64,000 bases of DNA from Gelidibacter salicanalis (GTDB lineage: Bacteria > Bacteroidota > Bacteroidia > Flavobacteriales > Flavobacteriaceae). The translations under genes and the position numbers were made by a program. Below are positions 35,880 through 43,540 of this stretch, one piece after another; positions within the stretch are counted from its first letter, which is position 1, and the number at the start of each line of letters is the position of its first letter. The stretch lies in the NCBI RefSeq assembly GCF_007997285.1, contig NZ_VORX01000002.1, positions 1-64,000 of the forward strand, written 5' to 3'. The notes beneath the pieces are model-generated. The model saw only the letters and a list, made by a program, of their open reading frames with translations, was not told the origin of the DNA and searched no databases.

Positions 35880-36845
35880 AAATATACGCTTCTCGATACT
35901 ATTTCCAATCACTACCGTGCTTGAAAATCACTCGAAGTGACAGTGAATAACGTTTGTCAGTTCGAGTGTCCAGAAAGCTTGAAGAATGGTTTTTTGATTG
36001 AGAATGATTATGTTGAAGCTTTCAGGATGTATCGAGAACCTTTCGCTAATCCATATTAGGTTTTAACACGCTTCTCGATACTATTTCCAATCCCTCTGGG
36101 GCTTGAAAATCACTCGAAGTGACAGTGATTACGGTTGTCAGTTCGAGTGTCCTGAAAGCTTTGGAAATCGTTTTTTGATTGAGAACGATTATGTTGAAGC
36201 TTTCAGGATATATCGAGAACCTTTCGCTAATACATATTGAGTTTTTAACACGCTTCTCGATACTATTTTCAATCACTGCCTTGCTTGACAATCACTCGAA
36301 GTGACGGTGAATAACGATTGTCAGTTCGAGTGTCCTGAAAGCTTTTGGGGATTTTTTTGTTTGAGAATAATTAAGTTGAAGCTTTCAGGATATATCGAGA
36401 ACCTTTCGCTAATAACTATTGAGTTTTTGCACGCTTCTCGATACTATTTCCAATCACTGCCTTGCTTGACAATCACTCGAAGTGACAGTGAATAACGTTT
36501 GTCAGTTCGAGTGTCCTGAAAGCTTTTGGGAATTTTTTTGTTTCAGAATGATTATGTTAAAGCTTTCAGGATGTATCGAGAACCTTTCGCTAATACATAT
36601 GTTTTTGCACGCTTCTCAATACTATTTTTAATCACTACCGTGCTTGAAAATCACTCGAAGTGACAAAAGTGTATCGCTTGTCAGTTCGAGTGTCCTGAAA
36701 GCTTTGGAAATCGTTTTTGTTTTAGAATGATTAAGTTGGAGCTTTCTGGATGTATCGAGAACATTCAGATAGTTCATTTTAAGACGCTTCTCGATACTAT
36801 TTCCAATCACTACCGTGCTTGAAAATCACTCGAAGTGACAGTGAT
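35880..36845. repeat. Twin-hairpin repeat array, segment 3 (units 11-16)
   Basis: This segment begins with element B of unit 11. A elements begin at 35956, 36137, 36320, 36501 and 36680, each followed by an opposite-sense B element; the last B ends near 36845, just before the ahcY terminator. Units 12 and 16 are the most diverged. Several short open frames here (for example 36046-36291 and 36301-36495) are repeat sequence and not genes. Confidence 0.92.
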
Positions 36846-36866
36846 TATAAGTGGTATGAAAACAAA

Positions 36867-36898
36867 AAAAATCCCAAACATTACTGCTTGGGATTTTT
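36867..36898 (-). terminator. Terminator of ahcY
   Basis: AAAAATCCCAA (36867-36877) pairs perfectly with TTGGGATTTTT (36888-36898). On the minus strand the hairpin is followed by a T run (A run 36863-36871 on plus). Confidence 0.88.
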
Positions 36899-36917
36899 AA
36901 CTTATGTTTTTTGAATA

Positions 36918-38234
36918 TTAGTATCTGTAATATTCCGGTTTGTAAGGACCTTCAACGGCAACACCAATATACTCAGCTTGCTCGTCACGTAATTCTGTCA
37001 ATTCTACACCAATTTTTTCTAAATGTAATTTGGCTACTTTTTCATCCAAATGCTTCGGCAACATATATACTTTGTTTTCGTAAGCATCTCTGTTGGTCCA
37101 CAATTCTAATTGTGCCAAAGTTTGGTTTGTAAATGAGTTACTCATTACAAAACTTGGGTGACCCGTAGCACAGCCCAAATTCACCAATCGGCCTTCAGCC
37201 AAAATGATGATGTCTTTTCCGTGTACGGTATATTTATCAACCTGTGGTTTGATTTCTACTTTCGTATCGCCGTAGTTTTTGTTCAACCATGACATTTCAA
37301 TTTCATTGTCAAAGTGACCAATGTTACAAACAACAGTTTTGTCTTTCATCATTTCAAAATGCTTCCCTTGAACGATGTCTTTATTTCCAGTAGTTGTTAT
37401 TACGATATCAGCATTGGCGACAACAGTTTCAAGTTTCTTAACTTCAAAACCATCCATAGCTGCTTGTAAAGCGCAAATTGGGTCAATTTCAGTAACCGTT
37501 ACTATACTTCCAGCACCTTTAAAGGACGCTGCTGTACCTTTACCAACATCACCATATCCACAAACTACAACCCGTCTTCCGGCCAACATTAAATCAGTTG
37601 CACGACGTACAGCATCAACTGCACTTTCACGACACCCGTATTTATTGTCAAATTTAGATTTTGTTACAGAATCATTAACGTTGATTGCAGGCATTGATAA
37701 CGTGCCATTTTTCATACGCTCATAAAGTCTGTGAACACCTGTAGTCGTTTCTTCCGAAAGTCCGTTAATGCCTTCCATCAACTCAGGATATTTATCGAAA
37801 ACCATATTGGTTAAATCGCCACCATCATCTAAAATCATATTTAATGGTTTTCTGTCTTCACCAAAAAATAAGGTTTGTTCTATACACCAGTTAAATTCCT
37901 CTTCGTTCATGCCTTTCCAAGCATATACCGGAATTCCAGCCTCAGCCATTGCAGCAGCAGCTTGATTTTGTGTAGAGAAAATATTACATGAACTCCACGT
38001 AACTTCTGCGCCAAGAGCAGTTAAGGTTTCAATCAAAACCGCCGTTTGGATGGTCATGTGCAAACATCCTGCAATACGTGCGCCCTTAAGTGGTTGTGAG
38101 TCGCCATATTCTTCACGGAGGCTCATTAACCCTGGCATTTCAGCTTCAGCTAGTTCAATTTCTTTTCTTCCCCAAGCCGCAAGTGACATGTCTTTGACTT
38201 TGTAAGGTACGTAAGGCACTGTTTTCGTATTCAT
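36918..38234 (-). CDS. ahcY: Adenosylhomocysteinase
   Basis: The 438-residue enzyme hydrolyses S-adenosylhomocysteine to adenosine and homocysteine. Visible motifs are [16 protein letters not shown], the NAD-binding [15 protein letters not shown] (about 218-232), GHFDNEI, and the C-terminal KPEYYRY that closes the cofactor site of the neighbouring subunit. Length and both ends fit the family. It is single, followed by its own terminator and the repeat array. It belongs to the activated methyl cycle, linking loosely to the methionine aminotransferase upstream. Confidence 0.97.
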   Translation of the reverse strand: MNTKTVPYVPYKVKDMSLAAWGRKEIELAEAEMPGLMSLREEYGDSQPLKGARIAGCLHMTIQTAVLIETLTALGAEVTWSSCNIFSTQNQAAAAMAEAGIPVYAWKGMNEEEFNWCIEQTLFFGEDRKPLNMILDDGGDLTNMVFDKYPELMEGINGLSEETTTGVHRLYERMKNGTLSMPAINVNDSVTKSKFDNKYGCRESAVDAVRRATDLMLAGRRVVVCGYGDVGKGTAASFKGAGSIVTVTEIDPICALQAAMDGFEVKKLETVVANADIVITTTGNKDIVQGKHFEMMKDKTVVCNIGHFDNEIEMSWLNKNYGDTKVEIKPQVDKYTVHGKDIIILAEGRLVNLGCATGHPSFVMSNSFTNQTLAQLELWTNRDAYENKVYMLPKHLDEKVAKLHLEKIGVELTELRDEQAEYIGVAVEGPYKPEYYRY

Positions 38235-38299
38235 ATGTACTATTTTTTTTGATTTAACAAATACAATTCTTTATTACTCACATTTCTAAACCAGCGTGG

Positions 38300-38330
38300 T
38301 TGTTTAGAGAATTACATAATTGTATATTTG
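38300..38330 (+). promoter_or_regulatory. Predicted promoter of the phosphopantetheinyl transferase gene
   Basis: TTG at 38300-38302 and TATATTTG at 38323-38330 with 20-bp spacing form a good Bacteroidota promoter match in the divergent gap. On the minus strand TATCTTTG (38362 to 38355) may serve ahcY. Confidence 0.6.
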
Positions 38331-38385
38331 TTTCTATTATTCGTTTTGCGACTGCAAAGATAATTAATAACTTCGAGAAACATAA

Positions 38386-39009
38386 ATGCCTTTATATAAA
38401 ACCATTACTCCAAATTCACAAACTACTGTTAAAATCTGGAAGATTACGGAGCGCTATGAGGCACTCCTTCAGCCACTCACGCTAAGAGCCGAAAGTATGA
38501 AACGTGTGGTGGGCATGAAAAGTGAGCTGCACCAACGCGGATTTTTAAGTGTGCGACACCTTTTAGCCGAATTTGGATATACGGATGCGGACTTGTACTA
38601 CGACGAAAACGGAAAACCGCATTTAAAAGATGGTAAATTTATTTCTATTACCCATTCATTCACATTTTCTGGTGTTATTGTAAGTGATTCTGTGGTTGGC
38701 ATAGATATCGAAAAACAACGCCAAAAAATAGCTGTCATCGCTCATAAGTTTATTGGATATGAATTTGATTATTTAGTGACTACAGCTGAAGATTATATCA
38801 ATAAATTAACGGTGATTTGGTGCATTAAGGAATCACTTTATAAATTGTTTGCTACCCCGGGAATGTTGTTTAGAGAACATTTTTTGGTCATTCCTTTTAT
38901 GTTAAAAGATGAAGAAACCATTGCGTGGATTGATTATGAAGATAGAAAACACAGGTATGAAACTCGATTTTTCGAATTCGAAGGGTTTACCTGTGCCTAT
39001 GTTTGCTAA
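38386..39009 (+). CDS. 4'-phosphopantetheinyl transferase superfamily protein
   Basis: The 207-residue protein has the PPTase signatures SITHSFTFSGVIV, VGIDIEKQR (Mg-binding Asp and Glu, about 104-112) and WCIKESLYKLF (about 144-154). It transfers phosphopantetheine from CoA to carrier proteins such as ACP. Its length is that of Sfp-like two-fold PPTases rather than the short AcpS. No polyketide or peptide synthetase is in the window, so fatty-acid ACP is the likely target. It starts a plus-strand run including GGGP synthase. Confidence 0.9.
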   Translation: MPLYKTITPNSQTTVKIWKITERYEALLQPLTLRAESMKRVVGMKSELHQRGFLSVRHLLAEFGYTDADLYYDENGKPHLKDGKFISITHSFTFSGVIVSDSVVGIDIEKQRQKIAVIAHKFIGYEFDYLVTTAEDYINKLTVIWCIKESLYKLFATPGMLFREHFLVIPFMLKDEETIAWIDYEDRKHRYETRFFEFEGFTCAYVC

Positions 39010-39102
39010 CATAAAGTAGAGATAAATCCAACAACCCTAAACATTTGTTTGCTTCTGTTTAGATATTTTTAGAGCATAAGATTTCCCTGAATCAAGATTA
39101 AG

Positions 39103-39828
39103 ATGAAAGCCATACATGAAGATATGTTAAGTTCCATTACTAAAGGCGAACAGCTTTTGGCCATCTTGATTGATCCTGATAAAATGGAATTTGAAGGGTT
39201 GTCGACTTTCATGGTCAAATTAAATGCATCTAAAGCTACCCATATTTTCGTAGGCGGGAGTACTGTTGAAGCTTTTAAGACCGACGAATTGATTCGGATT
39301 TTGAAAGGAGTGACCGATTTGCCTATCGTCATTTTCCCTGGAGATGTCTCGCAAATATCGTCACACGCAGATGCCTTGCTGTTTTTGTCATTGGTATCCG
39401 GAAGAAATCCTGACTATTTAATTGGAAAACAGATTGAAGCGGTATCGGTATTAAGGACCATGGCGCTTGAAGTTATTCCCACAGGTTATCTTCTAATAGA
39501 AAACGGTAAGGAAACCGCTGTAGAACGTGTCACCCAGACCTCGCCACTATCAAGACATAACATTCAGGACATTGTAGATACTGCTGTAGCGTCGCAATTG
39601 TTAGGCATGAAATGCATTTATTTGGAAGCGGGAAGTGGCGCGATGAACCCCATAGATGTAGAAATCATTCACGCCGTAAAAAAGGAAGTGCGCATTCCGT
39701 TAATTATTGGTGGCGGAATTACATCGAAACAACAACTCGACAACGCTTACACTGCTGGAGCAGATATGGTAGTGATTGGAACAGCATTTGAAGAGAATGC
39801 ATCCTTTTTTGAAGAATTAAACAAATAA
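39103..39828 (+). CDS. Geranylgeranylglyceryl/heptaprenylglyceryl phosphate synthase
   Basis: The 241-residue TIM-barrel enzyme of the PcrB/GGGPS family attaches a polyprenyl diphosphate to sn-glycerol-1-phosphate. Visible features are AILIDPDKMEFEG, IFVGGSTVEAFKT, VIFPGDVSQIS, YLEAGSGA and the phosphate-binding IPLIIGGGITSKQQL and GADMVVIGTAFEE. Homologues are common in Bacteroidota, though ether-lipid use there is not settled. It follows the PPTase gene by 93 nt and precedes the thiamine-binding gene by 22 nt. Confidence 0.93.
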   Translation: MKAIHEDMLSSITKGEQLLAILIDPDKMEFEGLSTFMVKLNASKATHIFVGGSTVEAFKTDELIRILKGVTDLPIVIFPGDVSQISSHADALLFLSLVSGRNPDYLIGKQIEAVSVLRTMALEVIPTGYLLIENGKETAVERVTQTSPLSRHNIQDIVDTAVASQLLGMKCIYLEAGSGAMNPIDVEIIHAVKKEVRIPLIIGGGITSKQQLDNAYTAGADMVVIGTAFEENASFFEELNK

Positions 39829-39850
39829 CTTTGTACTAAATTAGAGTCTA

Positions 39851-40111
39851 ATGAAAATATCAGTGGAATTAACTTTAACGCCTTTACATGATGACTATGA
39901 ACCTAGCATCATTCACTTTATAAAAAAACTGCGAGCATCAGGACTTACAGTTTTGGAGAATCCGTTAAGTACCCAGGTGTATGGCGATTATGATACTGTC
40001 ATGCCACTTTTAACTACTGAGATAAAGGAAGCCTTTTCTTTCATGGAACGTGGCTTGCTGTATATGAAAATCGTTAAATCTGACCGACACGAATATGAGC
40101 CTCATTTTTGA
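39851..40111 (+). CDS. YkoF-like thiamine-binding domain protein
   Basis: The 86-residue protein is a single MTH1187/YkoF-type alpha/beta domain (MKISVELTLTPLHDDYEPSIIHFIKKLRASGL ... STQVYGDYDTVM). Bacillus YkoF binds thiamine or its pyrimidine part. Its end overlaps the PnuC-type transporter start by 17 nt, a tight coupling that supports a thiamine role for both. It has no signal peptide and so is cytoplasmic. Confidence 0.82.
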   Translation: MKISVELTLTPLHDDYEPSIIHFIKKLRASGLTVLENPLSTQVYGDYDTVMPLLTTEIKEAFSFMERGLLYMKIVKSDRHEYEPHF

Positions 40112-40727
40112 TTTTCTATTCGGGCAATATACTGGCTATGACACCAGCGATATTATTTTAGAAATTGTGGCAGTCATATTCGGTTTTCTATCGGTTTGGT
40201 ATTCCAAACAAAACAATATTTTAGTGTTTCCCACCGGAATGATCAGTACCAGCATTTTTGTGTACTTGCTGCTAAAATGGGAGTTATTGGGCGATATGAT
40301 GATTAATGCTTATTACTTTATAATGAGTGTGTACGGCTGGTATATTTGGACCAGAAAAGTGGATGCAGAACATGTTACTCCAATTTCAAGAACGACTGCA
40401 TGGGAAAATAAAATGAGCATTATTATTTTTTTGGCAACCCTCGGTTTTGTGTTTGTCGTTTACAATACTTTTGATAAATGGACCAGTTGGGTGGCCTACG
40501 TAGATACGTTGACAACAGCGATCTTTTTTGTGGGGATGTGGCTCATGGCGAGACGTAAAGTTGAAAACTGGATTTACTGGATTGTGGGCGATCTCATTTC
40601 AATCCCGCTCTATTTTTTCAAAGGGTTTACATTTACGAGTATACAGTATTTCGGATTTACAATCATTGCAATTTATGGATATTTAGCATGGAAGAAAAGC
40701 TTAGACAAGACCCCTCAGATTGCCTAA
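40095..40727 (+). CDS. PnuC-family transporter, possibly thiamine-specific (PnuT)
   Basis: The 210-residue membrane protein has seven or so helices and the PnuC features NILVFPTGMIST, MINAYYFIMSVYGWYIW (W-x-x-W) and NWIYWIVGDLISIPLYFFKG. PnuC moves nicotinamide riboside; PnuT relatives move thiamine. Position between a YkoF-like protein and a NadR-like kinase, and upstream of a TPP-controlled TonB receptor, favours thiamine, but the sequence does not decide. It overlaps the next gene by 40 nt. Confidence 0.88.
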   Translation: MSLIFDFLFGQYTGYDTSDIILEIVAVIFGFLSVWYSKQNNILVFPTGMISTSIFVYLLLKWELLGDMMINAYYFIMSVYGWYIWTRKVDAEHVTPISRTTAWENKMSIIIFLATLGFVFVVYNTFDKWTSWVAYVDTLTTAIFFVGMWLMARRKVENWIYWIVGDLISIPLYFFKGFTFTSIQYFGFTIIAIYGYLAWKKSLDKTPQIA

Positions 40728-41254
40728 AAGTAGTTCTGTTTGGGCCGGAATCAACCGGTAAGAGCACATTGGCGATGGAATTGGCCGGCTTTTACAAAAC
40801 TGTTTACGTGCCTGAATATTCCCGAATTTACGCTGCTGCCAAGTTGTTGCAAAATAAAGCGCTCACCAAGGCGGATGTAATGCCCATTGCTGAAGGTCAA
40901 ATGCGACTCGAGAATGAAACGGCGCCAAAAGCCAATAAAGTGCTTATTTGCGACACGGATTTGTTAGAAACTAAGGTGTATTCAGAAGCGTATTACACAG
41001 GAAGTGTTGACACAAATTTGGAGAAATATGCCCGTGAAAATGTTTATGATCTCTATTTTTTAACTTATATTGATATCCCATGGGAAGCAGATAATCTGAG
41101 AGATCGGCCCAATGATCGGGAGGAAATGTTTGAGGCTTTTGAAAGCGCTTTAAAAAGTCATAATAAACCATATGTGATGTTAAAAGGAACTTTAGAGAAC
41201 CGTCTTAATAGTGCTAAAGCTCACATTGATAAACTATTAAAATTGAAACCGTGA
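40688..41254 (+). CDS. NadR-like P-loop kinase
   Basis: The 188-residue ATPase has a Walker A GPESTGKST (residues 19-27), a YVPEYSR motif typical of the NadR kinase domain, LICDTDLLETKVYSE, and RDRPNDREEM. NadR kinase domains phosphorylate nicotinamide riboside and trap it after PnuC uptake. Here the substrate may be nicotinamide riboside or thiamine. The start lies 40 nt inside pnuC, and the stop overlaps the DUF4301 start (GTGA), so the genes are co-translated. Confidence 0.85.
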   Translation: MEEKLRQDPSDCLKVVLFGPESTGKSTLAMELAGFYKTVYVPEYSRIYAAAKLLQNKALTKADVMPIAEGQMRLENETAPKANKVLICDTDLLETKVYSEAYYTGSVDTNLEKYARENVYDLYFLTYIDIPWEADNLRDRPNDREEMFEAFESALKSHNKPYVMLKGTLENRLNSAKAHIDKLLKLKP

Positions 41255-42804
41255 AATTTACAGACAAAGATATTTTACAGATGGAACATAAAGGCCTAAG
41301 CTTAGCCAAGGTCGAATCGCAAATTGCCTTATTTACAACCGGAATGCCCTTTGCAAATCTTACCGCTGCCGCAACTATTGGCAATGGGATTGTGCGCTGT
41401 TCTGACAGTGACAAAAAACATTATATCAATTTTTACGATGCCCAAAGAGACAAAGTTTCAATTGCGAAGTTTGTGCCTGCATCTGGGGCCGCAACACGTA
41501 TGTTTAAATCTTTATTCCGCTTCATTGATGAATATAGTCCTGAACAAGAAACTATAAATTCCTATATCAATAGGACTAAAGACGCGGATTTATCGTTGTT
41601 TTTTGTAGGACTTGAAAAGCTTCCTTTTTATGGTCACGTCCTCGAACACGTTAAAAAGTTTTATCCAAATTATGAATCGTGGTCAGACGACAAGCAAAAA
41701 TTACTGTTTGCCAAAACCATGTTGGATGAAGATAAAATGAATTATGGTTTCTATCCCAAAGGGTTATTGCCATTTCATAAATATAAAGACCATTTATCCA
41801 CAGCCTTTGAAGAGCATCTGTTTGAAGCGGCATTATATGCTTCAACCAACAATGCTGCAGACCTGCATTTTACAATTTCTGAACGACACAATCATATTTT
41901 TGACGCAGAGTTTAAACGTGTGCAAAAAATTGTCGAAGCCAAGACAAATACCAAATTTAAAATTTCGTTTTCTTATCAAAAAGAAGCTACGGATACCATT
42001 GCAGTAACGCCAAAAAATGAACCTTTTAGAGAGGAAAATGGCGAATTGACTTTTAGACCATCCGGTCATGGGGCACTTTTAGAAAACTTAAATCAATTGG
42101 ACGCCGATGTCATTTTTATCAAGAATATTGACAATGTCGTGGTGTATAAGTATGAAGATGAAGTGGCGGAATATAAAAAGATGTTGGCTGGAATGTTGTT
42201 GGAGAAACAACAACAGATTTTTAAGTATCTCAATGTTTTGGAAGATGGTGATCTTTCAGAAAGCGACTTAATTGAAATTGCTGAATTTTTAATAAATGAA
42301 TTAAACATTGTTATTAGTACTGAGTTTGAAAAATATTCTAAAAAATATCAAATAGAATATCTCTTTAGTAAGTTAAATCGGCCAATTCGCATTTGCGGAA
42401 TGGTGAAAAATGAAGGCGAGCCCGGTGGTGGGCCATTTTGGGTGAAAAGTGAAAATGGCGAAATTTCGCTTCAAATTATTGAGTCTGCTCAAATTGATAA
42501 AGACAATAAATCCCAAATTAAAATCCTTGATAGTGCAACCCATTTTAATCCGGTAGATTTAGTATGTGGCACAAATAATTACAAAGGAGAAATTTTTGAT
42601 CTACAAAAATACATCGATCCTAAAGCTGCGTTTATTACCGCGAAGACTAGTGCTGGTAAAGATTTAAAAGCTTTGGAGCTACCAGGGTTATGGAATGGGA
42701 GCATGGCGTATTGGAATACTATTTTTGTTGAGGTACCGTTGATTACCTTCAACCCAGTAAAAACGGTCACTGATTTATTGAAGCCTACGCACCAGATCCA
42801 TTAG
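41251..42804 (+). CDS. DUF4301 family protein
   Basis: The 517-residue protein matches the Bacteroidota family DUF4301. Segments such as FVPASGAATRMFKSLF, GLLPFHKY, FRPSGHGALLENLN and NEGEPGGGPFWV recall a nucleotidyltransferase-like (UDP-sugar pyrophosphorylase-type) fold, which is only an impression. The GTG at 41251 overlaps the upstream stop; ATG at 41281 is an alternative. It is tightly packed between the kinase and arfB genes. Function unknown. Confidence 0.85.
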   Translation: MKFTDKDILQMEHKGLSLAKVESQIALFTTGMPFANLTAAATIGNGIVRCSDSDKKHYINFYDAQRDKVSIAKFVPASGAATRMFKSLFRFIDEYSPEQETINSYINRTKDADLSLFFVGLEKLPFYGHVLEHVKKFYPNYESWSDDKQKLLFAKTMLDEDKMNYGFYPKGLLPFHKYKDHLSTAFEEHLFEAALYASTNNAADLHFTISERHNHIFDAEFKRVQKIVEAKTNTKFKISFSYQKEATDTIAVTPKNEPFREENGELTFRPSGHGALLENLNQLDADVIFIKNIDNVVVYKYEDEVAEYKKMLAGMLLEKQQQIFKYLNVLEDGDLSESDLIEIAEFLINELNIVISTEFEKYSKKYQIEYLFSKLNRPIRICGMVKNEGEPGGGPFWVKSENGEISLQIIESAQIDKDNKSQIKILDSATHFNPVDLVCGTNNYKGEIFDLQKYIDPKAAFITAKTSAGKDLKALELPGLWNGSMAYWNTIFVEVPLITFNPVKTVTDLLKPTHQIH

Positions 42805-42808
42805 GAAC

Positions 42809-43213
42809 ATGAATAAAGACGTGTTACAATCTGAACTGGATTTTAAAGCGGTCAGAAGTTCTGGTGCTGGGGGTCAAAATGTGAATAAGGTAGCCTCAAA
42901 AGTGGAGCTTACATTTGATTTGGAGAATTCTGCGGGCTTAACGGAAGATGAGAAAACACTGTTAGTCAAAACCATTGCTAACCGCCTTACTAAGGAAAAC
43001 ATCTTGCTCCTTCAGTGTGAAGAAAGTAGAAGCCAACATAAAAATAAGGAATTGGTCATTCAGCGTTTTTTTGAAGTGTTAAAGGAAGGTTTAGTCGTTC
43101 CTAAAAAAAGGATTCGCACAAAAACCCCTAGATCCGTGGTCAAAAAACGATTGAAATTGAAACGCAAAGTTGCCGATAAGAAATCTAATCGAAAACCACC
43201 GGAAATCGAATAA
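42809..43213 (+). CDS. arfB: ArfB peptidyl-tRNA hydrolase (ribosome rescue)
   Basis: The 134-residue protein has the class I release-factor GGQ motif in SSGAGGQNVNKVASKVEL (about residues 17-34) and the Lys/Arg-rich C-terminal tail (KKRLKLKRKVADKKSNRKPP) that enters the empty mRNA channel of stalled ribosomes. It hydrolyses peptidyl-tRNA on non-stop complexes. It starts 4 nt after DUF4301. It lacks the codon-recognition domain of RF1/RF2, as expected. Confidence 0.93.
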   Translation: MNKDVLQSELDFKAVRSSGAGGQNVNKVASKVELTFDLENSAGLTEDEKTLLVKTIANRLTKENILLLQCEESRSQHKNKELVIQRFFEVLKEGLVVPKKRIRTKTPRSVVKKRLKLKRKVADKKSNRKPPEIE

Positions 43214-43329
43214 AATCAATTTATTGCGTGTTTTAAGTCAGATTTGTTTGACCTTCATAAGGTTAAAATAATTTTCTGAAATAGATTGAAATATTCGTAG
43301 TTTTTAATTTTTAATTCTCAATTCATTTC

Positions 43330-43337
43330 TATCTTTG
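43330..43337 (+). promoter_or_regulatory. -7 element of the TPP-riboswitch transcript
   Basis: TATCTTTG matches TAnnTTTG; transcription would start near 43345, just ahead of the aptamer. No clear -33 TTG is seen, only a T-rich tract. Confidence 0.5.
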
Positions 43338-43349
43338 CAGCGTTCTCAA

Positions 43350-43432
43350 AAAAGGGGTGCCTATTAACGGCTGAGATCATACCCAATGAACCTAGAACAG
43401 GTAATGCTGTTTAGGGAATGGCGATAATCGCC
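43350..43432 (+). promoter_or_regulatory. TPP riboswitch (THI element)
   Basis: Conserved THI-box parts appear in order: GGGGTGC (43354-43360), CTGAGATCATACCC (43371-43384), GAACCTAGAACAGGTAATGC (43388-43407) and AGGGAA (43413-43418). A GGCGAT/ATCGCC hairpin follows (43420-43432). The aptamer binds thiamine pyrophosphate. It lies about 110 nt ahead of the TonB receptor start, so low TPP should raise receptor expression. No U-tract terminator is clear, so translational control is as likely as attenuation. Confidence 0.93.
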
Positions 43433-43540
43433 AAGTAGTTTTACGAAGTGACTTTTAATTAGGAGTGCTTCTTAAAACTGAAAACAAATAAATATTAACA
43501 AGAATAATGACCTCTTTTTATTCGATTATAACCTAATCGT

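Noticed and set aside
36046-36810. ORFs at 36046-36291, 36301-36495 and 36628-36810
   Set aside because: All lie within repeat sequence; their similarity to each other comes from the array and not from a protein family.
33343-36845. CRISPR array
   Set aside because: Units are about 180 bp and palindromic, the spacer-like parts are themselves conserved, and there are no cas genes.
43350-43540. Cobalamin riboswitch ahead of the TonB receptor
   Set aside because: The order GGGGTGC, CTGAGA, ACCC, GAACC, AGGTAATGC, AGGGAA is the THI element; no B12-box is present.
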